From assembly GCF_000687935.1 (NCBI RefSeq), contig NZ_JHZZ01000001.1, positions 1,984,001-2,048,000 of the forward strand: a DNA stretch of 64,000 bases, in the 5' to 3' direction. The position numbers and the translations under genes are program-made. The stretch is from Polaribacter sp. Hel_I_88. Lineage in GTDB: Bacteria > Bacteroidota > Bacteroidia > Flavobacteriales > Flavobacteriaceae. The stretch's first letter is position 1, and each line of letters opens with the position of its first letter. Positions 58,564 to 64,000 of this stretch are shown piece by piece. The notes beneath the pieces are model-generated. The model did no database searches, had not been told where the DNA came from, and saw only the letters and a list, made by a program, of their open reading frames with translations.

Positions 58564-58830
58564 TCAACAATATATTATATATGGTGTTAGCAAATCGTTT
58601 TTATTGTTTCTCATTATCAAGTCATTTTTTTCTCCATTATCTTCTAATTCTCCTTTTATTTTAATTCTCGAATTTTCTTTTAAATTCCGTTCATCACTTT
58701 TTTTGGCAAACAGAACAATTAATTTTCTTTTAAAATTATTATGTTTAATCTCTGTTATAATATAGTTATGTCCACCATCAGCACCAGTTGATTGAACTTT
58801 ATAGTTTTCTAAAATTATTTCTGTCAACAT
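58564..58830 (-). CDS. Small hypothetical protein
   Basis: 88 residues, basic, soluble. Strand-rich sequence (LTEIILENYKVQSTG, HNYIITEIKHNNFKRKLIVLFAKK, RIKIKGELEDNG) compatible with a small OB-like barrel. Not recognised. Starts 10 bp after the next upstream gene (58840-59178), so both are probably one transcript. Confidence 0.6.
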   Translation of the reverse strand: MLTEIILENYKVQSTGADGGHNYIITEIKHNNFKRKLIVLFAKKSDERNLKENSRIKIKGELEDNGEKNDLIMRNNKNDLLTPYIIYC

Positions 58831-58839
58831 TAAATTCTG

Positions 58840-59178
58840 TTATTTAGTGAATTCAGCATTTTTTAATTTCCCATTTTGAAAATCAAGTTCACAAATAAAT
58901 CCGCCAAAATTCCATATCCGATTTTTATTACCTTTCATAAATTCCACATAAGAGTCAGCTGTCATATTTGTAGGATGTTGAGCAATCCAAATCAGTCTTC
59001 CGTTTTTGTCAAATGCGTTACAATTCTTAAATTGTCTATGTTTTGGTGCATTTTCGTCAAACTTATAAATAACAACTGCTAAATCATTTATTATTCGGAC
59101 TTCTCTAATATTATATTCCAACTCAAATTCACTTCCTTCAATTTTTAAAATCCGATTAGACGATTCTACTTTTTTCAT
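58840..59178 (-). CDS. Small hypothetical protein
   Basis: 112 residues, soluble, strand-rich: FELEYNIREVRIINDLAVVI, NCNAFDKNGRLIWIAQHP, GGFICELDFQNGKLKNAEF. The pattern of a loop with NGRLIWIAQHPT followed by a lone beta hairpin resembles single-blade, propeller-like or immunity-type small proteins, but I recognise no family. Forms a pair with 58564-58830. Confidence 0.65.
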   Translation of the reverse strand: MKKVESSNRILKIEGSEFELEYNIREVRIINDLAVVIYKFDENAPKHRQFKNCNAFDKNGRLIWIAQHPTNMTADSYVEFMKGNKNRIWNFGGFICELDFQNGKLKNAEFTK

Positions 59179-59357
59179 TTTGTGTTTTTCTCAAATGTTT
59201 GCCAACTATTTATATAACAATTTTTACTACACATATCCCGTAAAATAAACATGATATAGTGTTTTTTATATTACTGTTTTACTGTAAATATAATTTATTT
59301 ATTGGAGTATTTAAAGGACTATTAATTCAAATGATTATTTTAAACTATTTTGTAAAA

Positions 59358-59390
59358 AGCCCTCAAAGGGTTTTGAACCCTTTAAGGGCT
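59358..59390. repeat. AGCCCTCAAAGGGTT palindrome
   Basis: Arms AGCCCTCAAAGGGTT (59358-59372) and AACCCTTTAAGGGCT (59376-59390) pair with one C/A mismatch and a TTG loop. Related in style to the other GC-cored palindromes of the window. Confidence 0.65.
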
Positions 59391-59436
59391 GGATTATTGA
59401 AAGATTAATATTTTAAAATTTATCAGTTAGTTGGCA

Positions 59437-59525
59437 AACAAGTCTAGCCCAGATTGAAACGACATCCTTTTTATGCTTTTTCGCATAAAAAGATATAGTG
59501 GAAAGCTGGAAATAGCTTCAAATAA
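59437..59525 (+). ncRNA. Candidate structured RNA, copy 2 (pseudoknot element)
   Basis: Same ordered blocks as 18781-18905. Hairpin CTTTTTATGC/GCATAAAAAG at 59467-59476 and 59483-59492. Pseudoknot pairs: TTGAA (59454-59458) with TTCAA (59517-59521), and CCAG (59449-59452) with CTGG (59506-59509); copy 1 has CCTG/CAGG at the latter place. It lies on the plus strand, opposite to rpoD, and its end abuts the rpoD terminator. No clear promoter box was found. Confidence 0.6.
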
Positions 59526-59526
59526 A

Positions 59527-59556
59527 AAAACTCCCGAAATTGAATTCGAGAGTTTT
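59527..59556 (-). terminator. rpoD terminator
   Basis: AAAACTC-C-CGAA (59527-59538) pairs with TTCG-A-GAGTTTT (59545-59556), one C/A mismatch; T-run on the minus strand. Confidence 0.7.
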
Positions 59557-59614
59557 AAATATTTTCACACTTATTTAAAAGTAAGAGTGAGATAACTAGT
59601 GCAATCTGCGATTG

Positions 59615-60478
59615 CTAGCCTAGGTAAGTCATTAAAATTTTAGATCTAGATGTGTGTTTTAATCTACGAATTGCTTTTTCTTTAATTTGACGAACACGTT
59701 CTCTTGTTAAATCGAAAGTTTCACCAATTTCTTCTAAAGTCATTGGTTGGTGTTCACCCAAACCAAAGTATAATTTTACAACATCTGCTTCTCTTGGTGT
59801 AAGTGTTTCTAAAGCTCTGTTAATTTCAATTCTTAAAGATTCGTGTAATAAAACACGATCTGGATTTGGAGACTCACCAGAGTTTAAAACATCGTATAAA
59901 TTAGAATCTTCACCTTCAATTAAAGGAGCATCCATAGATACATGACGTCCAGAATTCTTCATAGATTCTTTAACGTCGTTCACAGTCATGTCTAGTTTTT
60001 TTGCAATTTCTTCAGGACTTGGAGGTCTTTCATTTTCTTGCTCTAAAAACGCATACATTTTATTGATTTTATTAATAGAACCAATTTTATTTAAAGGCAA
60101 ACGTACAATTCTAGATTGTTCTGCTAAGGCTTGTAAGATCGATTGACGAATCCACCAAACAGCATACGAAATAAATTTAAAACCACGAGTTTCATCAAAA
60201 CGTTTTGCTGCTTTGATTAATCCTAAATTACCTTCATTAATTAAATCTGGTAACGTTAAACCTTGGTTTTGATATTGTTTTGCAACAGATACTACAAATC
60301 GTAAATTGGCCTTTGTTAATTTCTCTAAAGCTCTTTGGTCTCCAGCTTTAATAAGCTGTGCCAATTCCACTTCTTCATCTGCAGTAATTAAGTCTACTTT
60401 ACCAATTTCTTGTAAATATTTGTCTAGGGAAGCAGTTTCTCTGTTTGTAACCTGCTTGGTAATTTTAAGTTGTCTCAT
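59615..60478 (-). CDS. rpoD: Primary sigma factor RpoD/SigA
   Basis: 287 residues. Region 1.2 ([20 protein letters not shown]), region 2 ([20 protein letters not shown] and [15 protein letters not shown]), region 3 and the region 4.2 helix-turn-helix ([20 protein letters not shown]) are complete. Region 1.1 is absent, as is usual for the short primary sigma factors of Bacteroidota. This is the factor expected to read the TAnnTTTG promoters noted in this window. Confidence 0.97.
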   Translation of the reverse strand: MRQLKITKQVTNRETASLDKYLQEIGKVDLITADEEVELAQLIKAGDQRALEKLTKANLRFVVSVAKQYQNQGLTLPDLINEGNLGLIKAAKRFDETRGFKFISYAVWWIRQSILQALAEQSRIVRLPLNKIGSINKINKMYAFLEQENERPPSPEEIAKKLDMTVNDVKESMKNSGRHVSMDAPLIEGEDSNLYDVLNSGESPNPDRVLLHESLRIEINRALETLTPREADVVKLYFGLGEHQPMTLEEIGETFDLTRERVRQIKEKAIRRLKHTSRSKILMTYLG

Positions 60479-60677
60479 TTAATTTGCTATAACTTTATAA
60501 GATTAATGTAATCGTTACAATTACTTATACGTAAGCTTTTAAATAAATGTTACAAAAAGTTTTATTTTTTTTAAAAGTGATGCATAAAACATTCAACGTG
60601 TTTTATGTACACTTCAACTTATTATTTAAAATTAAGTGAGATATTTTATTTTTTTTGTTTTTAAAAAGTAAAACATA

Positions 60678-61247
60678 TTGAGCTCAAATATTACATATAA
60701 GTTAACAGATGAGGAATTAGTCTTTAAAATAATTGAAACAAACAACTCACAACTGTTCGCTATTTTATATGATAGGTTTTTTAAAGTTGTATATCATAAA
60801 TGTTATGGATTTGCAAAAAGCAAAGAAGAGGCAGAAGATTTAACACACGATGTTTTTATTAGATTGTTTACAAAGCTAAAAACCTTTAAAGGAACCGCTA
60901 AGTTTTCTACATGGTTGTATTCTTTTACCTATAATTTTTGTGTAAATTATGTACAGAGAAATGCATATAAGAAAAAAGAAAAATTTACTATAGTAACAGA
61001 CGTTATTAAAGATAACGACGTTTCCGAGAAATTAGAAAATGCTCAATTACTTGCTTTAAAATCAGAAAAATTGGCAAGGGCTTTGGAGTTAATAGCACCA
61101 AAAGATAAAATGATTCTTTTAATGAAATATCAGGAAGATATAAGTATTAGAGAAATTAAAGAGACATTAGTTATTGGCGAAAGTGCCGTTAAAATGCGAA
61201 TTAAAAGAGCAAAACATAAAGTTGTAAGTATTTATGCAGAATTATAA
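60678..61247 (+). CDS. ECF-type RNA polymerase sigma factor
   Basis: 189 residues starting with TTG (MSSNITYKLTDEEL); no ATG is available near the N-terminus. Region 2 has LFAILYDRFFKVVYHKCYGF and EEAEDLTHDVFIRLFTKL plus the KFSTWLYSFTYNFCVNYVQR segment; region 4 has KDKMILLMKYQEDISIREIK and LVIGESAVKMRIKRAKHKV. Sigma-70 family, ECF-like with only domains 2 and 4. No anti-sigma gene is adjacent; the nearest downstream gene is over 700 bp away on the other strand. Divergent from rpoD. Confidence 0.92.
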   Translation: MSSNITYKLTDEELVFKIIETNNSQLFAILYDRFFKVVYHKCYGFAKSKEEAEDLTHDVFIRLFTKLKTFKGTAKFSTWLYSFTYNFCVNYVQRNAYKKKEKFTIVTDVIKDNDVSEKLENAQLLALKSEKLARALELIAPKDKMILLMKYQEDISIREIKETLVIGESAVKMRIKRAKHKVVSIYAEL

Positions 61248-61859
61248 AATAGATAAATTTCGCTTTTAATTAAAAACAGAAAGCACAATAATTAAATACT
61301 TTTTACTTTGCAACTTAAACTATTGTTTTTATTGTAGCTTTTCAAATCCTATAAAGTAAATTATCTTTTTTTTATCCTAAGTTGCCTATCAGAAAAAGAA
61401 CTTAAAGACAGGTTTATAGAGCATTTTTTTCTACTGATTGATTTTTGAGCAATTCAGTTTGCAACATTGTTTTTAGCAAAAACTCAATAATAGTTAGCGA
61501 TTCAGGATTAAATTAAAAAAATGCAATAGAGGTTTGATTGCTAATAATTTATCTATTATATTTGTATTTATTTTAACGTTTTTAGAATGTTTATAGGGAA
61601 AGGTTATATAGAAGATATAGAAAGATTCCTATTAAATTATTAATCTGATAAAATTTTTAAGCAAATAATAATATCAAAATTATTTTTTTAGATTTTATAA
61701 AACGTTTAAATTAAATTGCTATTGAATTTAATAAAAAAATTGCGTTTCCTATATAGTTAATTATTGATAAAAAAATTGAAATGTTGCTTTATGAGCATCA
61801 GAAAATTTGATGGAAAGTTGGGGGACTGTTCTATCATGAGTGATTTTTAATCATAAATA
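61248..61859. other. Gene-free spacer of about 600 bp
   Basis: No complete gene. At 61414-61515 the minus strand holds about 33 open codons ending in a natural-looking tail (EFLLKTMLQTELLKNQSVEK), possibly the end of a decayed gene. The rest is AT-rich with no repeat or promoter that I trust. Confidence 0.45.
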
Positions 61860-61885
61860 AAAGAGACCGTTTTTACGGTCTCTTT
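61860..61885 (-). terminator. Terminator of the second LuxR-type gene
   Basis: AAAGAGACCGT (61860-61870) pairs with ACGGTCTCTTT (61875-61885) around TTTT; lies 66 bp past the gene. Confidence 0.75.
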
Positions 61886-61950
61886 GCTTATATATTTTTT
61901 TATAAAAAATTAAACGTTTTCAATATATCTAAATGCAATTTTAAATTTTT

Positions 61951-62724
61951 CTAAAAAAGTAGATTTATTAAACAATATTGAACAAGTTCTTTTGTAGAAT
62001 CAAAACTTAACTTTGCTAAAATATTTTTTCTGTGTACGCTTACTGTATGTGGACTAATGTGAAGTTTCTCTGCAATTTGATTAGTCGTGTTATTTAAAGC
62101 CAACAATCTAACAATATCTTTTTCTCTATTAGTTAAAGAAACTGTGAGTAATTTTTGAGAATAATTTTTATAGAAAATAGTTTCATACTCATTTTTATCA
62201 TTTAATTTTTTTACAGTGGCAATAATTGGTCTTTTTTCTCCACCACCAATAACACTTTGATGCGTAATTCCAATAATTGGTTTTCCATTTTCATCAAAAT
62301 AAGTTGGAGTTTGATGCTCATAAACATTCAAATATTCATCTTTGCTATTTTTTACTCTAAAATTCCAAGTGTAACTTAATTTACTTCTATCTTCAATCGG
62401 AATTTCTGTCATTGTAAACAACATTAGGTCGTTTAAAGCACGCATCCAAATAGGAATATCATCTGGATGAAAATGCGAAAACCAATAAGGAGCGCCAATT
62501 GTGGTCATTTTTTCTCTATCTAAACCAAGTGTGTATTCAAAGTTTTTACTGATAAAAGGATATTTTTGGGTTGTGGTATTGGTAACAATAAAAAACGATT
62601 GCATTGCAGGTAAATATTCATCTAATTCTTTTAATTTTTGAATATGTTTTTCTACAACAGTTTCTTTGTACTCTGAATGTGTCTCAAAAATTTCTTCAAA
62701 TAAATCTATTAGTTTACTGCTCAT
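61951..62724 (-). CDS. PAS-LuxR transcriptional regulator
   Basis: 257 residues. The N-terminal half is a PAS-like sensor (FIVTNTTTQKYPFISKNFEY, WFSHFHPDDIPIWMRALNDL, then KDEYLNVYEHQTPTYFDENG). Residues about 190-255 are a LuxR/GerE DNA-binding domain (LTNREKDIVRLLALNNTTNQ, IAEKLHISPHTVSVHRKNIL). No receiver domain. It lies 26 bp downstream of pulA in the same direction, so it might respond to a signal linked to glycan use, or simply be read through from pulA. Confidence 0.85.
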   Translation of the reverse strand: MSSKLIDLFEEIFETHSEYKETVVEKHIQKLKELDEYLPAMQSFFIVTNTTTQKYPFISKNFEYTLGLDREKMTTIGAPYWFSHFHPDDIPIWMRALNDLMLFTMTEIPIEDRSKLSYTWNFRVKNSKDEYLNVYEHQTPTYFDENGKPIIGITHQSVIGGGEKRPIIATVKKLNDKNEYETIFYKNYSQKLLTVSLTNREKDIVRLLALNNTTNQIAEKLHISPHTVSVHRKNILAKLSFDSTKELVQYCLINLLF

Positions 62725-62750
62725 TTATAAGTATGTTTTTTATATTGATT

Positions 62751-64000
62751 TTATTTTTGAAATAATATAGCCATGGATTTTGCTGGAATATTTACCATTT
62801 TTGAAACTTTTTGTTCTTTTTCAAAATTGAAATCATCTCCTAAAACAGCAATACTCCAAGACTTTTTTAACGTGTAATTTACACTATTTTTTTGAGCATT
62901 ATAAATTACCAAAATAGTTTTCCAAGAATCGTTATTTGCATTATTTTTAAGTTGATAAGAAACGAATCCGTCTTCAATTTTTAAAAACTCTAAGTTTTCT
63001 TGAACTTCTTTTGCAAAAGTCATTCTAAAAGCAGAATGTTCTTTGCGTAACTTGATTAAATTCTGAAAATAAGCAACAACATCAGCATTCTTAACCTTTA
63101 AATTCCAATTAATTTGATTGATACTATCTGGAGATTTATAAGAATTATGTTCGCCATTTTTGGTACGCATCATTTCTGAACCAGCATGTAAAAAAGGCGT
63201 TCCTTGAGACGTTAAAACAATTGCAGTTGCCAATTTGTGCATTGCTTTTATTTCTTTATCGGATGCTTTTGGTTGCGATATTTTTAATTTATCAAATAAC
63301 GTATGGTTGTCATGACAAGAAACATAATTAATTGCTTGCCAAGGTTCATTTGCCCAAAATTCATCAGAATAATTTATTTTTTTATAATTTATTTGAGCAT
63401 GTTTAATGGAACCAACAACGCCAAATTTTATGGATTCTTCCATACCTTTTGCGCCATTTACAAAACCTGTGCTCTTATCTTCAAAAACAGAACCTTTAAT
63501 TCCATCTCTTATATCATCAGAAAAAGCAGCAACTTTTGGCATTTGATGCGTGTGTTTTTTCAAAGCTCTTTTTGCTTCTGGAAGTGGAGAATCTCCAGCA
63601 GTCCAACCTTCACCATAAATTAAACTATTAGGGTTTATTTTTTTGATTTCGTCTGCTAATAAATTCATGGTTTCAATATCATGAATGCCCATTAAATCGA
63701 ATCTAAAACCATCTAAATGATATTCCTCTGTCCAATATTTTACAGATTCAATCATAAATTTTCGCATCATTTCTCTTTCTGAGGCAGTTTCATTTCCACA
63801 AGCTGCAGCATCAGAAAAATTACCTTTTTCATCAAATCTGTAATAATAGTTTGGGTTTTCTAAATTAAAATTTGAGGTTTCTGTTCTTCCTGTATGATTA
63901 TAAACCACATCTAAAATAACGCCAATATTGGCATCATGAAAAGCTTTAACCATCGTTTTAAATTCCTTAACTCTCACTTCAGCGTCAAAGGGATTTGTAG
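62751..64000 (-). CDS. pulA: Type I pullulanase, C-terminal part (5' end outside window)
   Basis: The frame stays open to the window edge (TNPFDAEVRVKEF precedes the GTG at 63977), so the gene is truncated here. About 415 residues are visible: GH13 regions I (GVILDVVYNHT), II (GFRFDLMGIHD with the nucleophile Asp), III (LIYGEGWTAG with the acid Glu) and IV (YVSCHDNHTL), then a C-terminal beta domain. The short catalytic spacing and the absence of large inserts fit type I pullulanases, which debranch alpha-1,6 linkages in glycogen or starch. N-terminal starch-binding domains cannot be judged. Confidence 0.93.
   Translation of the reverse strand, partial: TNPFDAEVRVKEFKTMVKAFHDANIGVILDVVYNHTGRTETSNFNLENPNYYYRFDEKGNFSDAAACGNETASEREMMRKFMIESVKYWTEEYHLDGFRFDLMGIHDIETMNLLADEIKKINPNSLIYGEGWTAGDSPLPEAKRALKKHTHQMPKVAAFSDDIRDGIKGSVFEDKSTGFVNGAKGMEESIKFGVVGSIKHAQINYKKINYSDEFWANEPWQAINYVSCHDNHTLFDKLKISQPKASDKEIKAMHKLATAIVLTSQGTPFLHAGSEMMRTKNGEHNSYKSPDSINQINWNLKVKNADVVAYFQNLIKLRKEHSAFRMTFAKEVQENLEFLKIEDGFVSYQLKNNANNDSWKTILVIYNAQKNSVNYTLKKSWSIAVLGDDFNFEKEQKVSKMVNIPAKSMAILFQK

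Larger units (their letters stand above)
59179..59614. other. Spacer holding repeat, RNA element copy 2 and rpoD terminator
   Basis: No protein gene. It contains the AGCCCT palindrome (59358-59390), the second copy of the structured element (59437-59525) and the rpoD terminator (59527-59556). The part 59179-59350 shows nothing that I can name. Confidence 0.6.

Overview
The window is AT-rich, gene-dense chromosomal DNA from a member of the Bacteroidota, almost certainly a marine-type Flavobacteriaceae (Polaribacter/Tenacibaculum-like; genus is inference). Support: the type IX secretion translocon protein SprA next to ruvA, gcvH, vanZ and tonB; a SusC/SusD pair; many -7 boxes of the Bacteroidota form TAnnTTTG; no Shine-Dalgarno pattern; a 287-residue RpoD without region 1.1; fused malic enzyme-phosphotransacetylase. 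I see no rRNA, tRNA, CRISPR array or intact mobile element.

Layout. 1-5100: end of an unknown gene, a PAS-LuxR regulator, an RND/MMPL exporter, then pyrH-frr. 5266-17899: a 12-gene minus-strand cluster that I read as an arsenosugar locus: DUF547 protein, AhpD/CMD-like protein, an orphan ORF, the radical SAM enzyme ArsS, a DUF2064-type glycosyltransferase, SusC, SusD, a sodium:solute symporter, a phosphoesterase-fold protein with a degenerate active site, a rhodanese, a second DUF2064 protein and a purine nucleoside phosphorylase. 18021-28403: queuosine-precursor transporter, a candidate structured RNA, fabD, an M16 peptidase, leuS with an inserted nuclease-like domain, enoyl-CoA hydratase, MOSC protein. 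28619-33755: heme O synthase and cytochrome oxidase subunit/assembly operon. 33881-38641: TolC, TsaB, MscS, DUF1304, dodecin, YwqK-like protein. 39053-51307: tonB, vanZ, gcvH, sprA, ruvA and maeB, with a dead IS3 remnant between ruvA and maeB. 51586-57477: DUF5686 protein, moaD, moaE, DnaQ/GIY-YIG fusion, rpe. 57640-64000: small unknown genes, second copy of the RNA element, rpoD, an ECF sigma factor, a second PAS-LuxR regulator and the 3' part of a type I pullulanase.

Most notable points: (i) the arsenosugar cluster carries its own outer- and inner-membrane transporter genes; (ii) LeuRS carries a DUF559-like (Vsr/PD-(D/E)XK-type) domain of about 90 residues at the entry of the CP1 editing domain; (iii) two copies of a plus-strand RNA-like element share a putative pseudoknot with a compensatory base-pair change; (iv) a short palindromic repeat with co-varying arms occurs at least five times, twice in frame inside proteins (LeuRS and the symporter) and once forming the 3' end of susD. 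Gene functions are assigned from recognised family motifs only; no database search was run.
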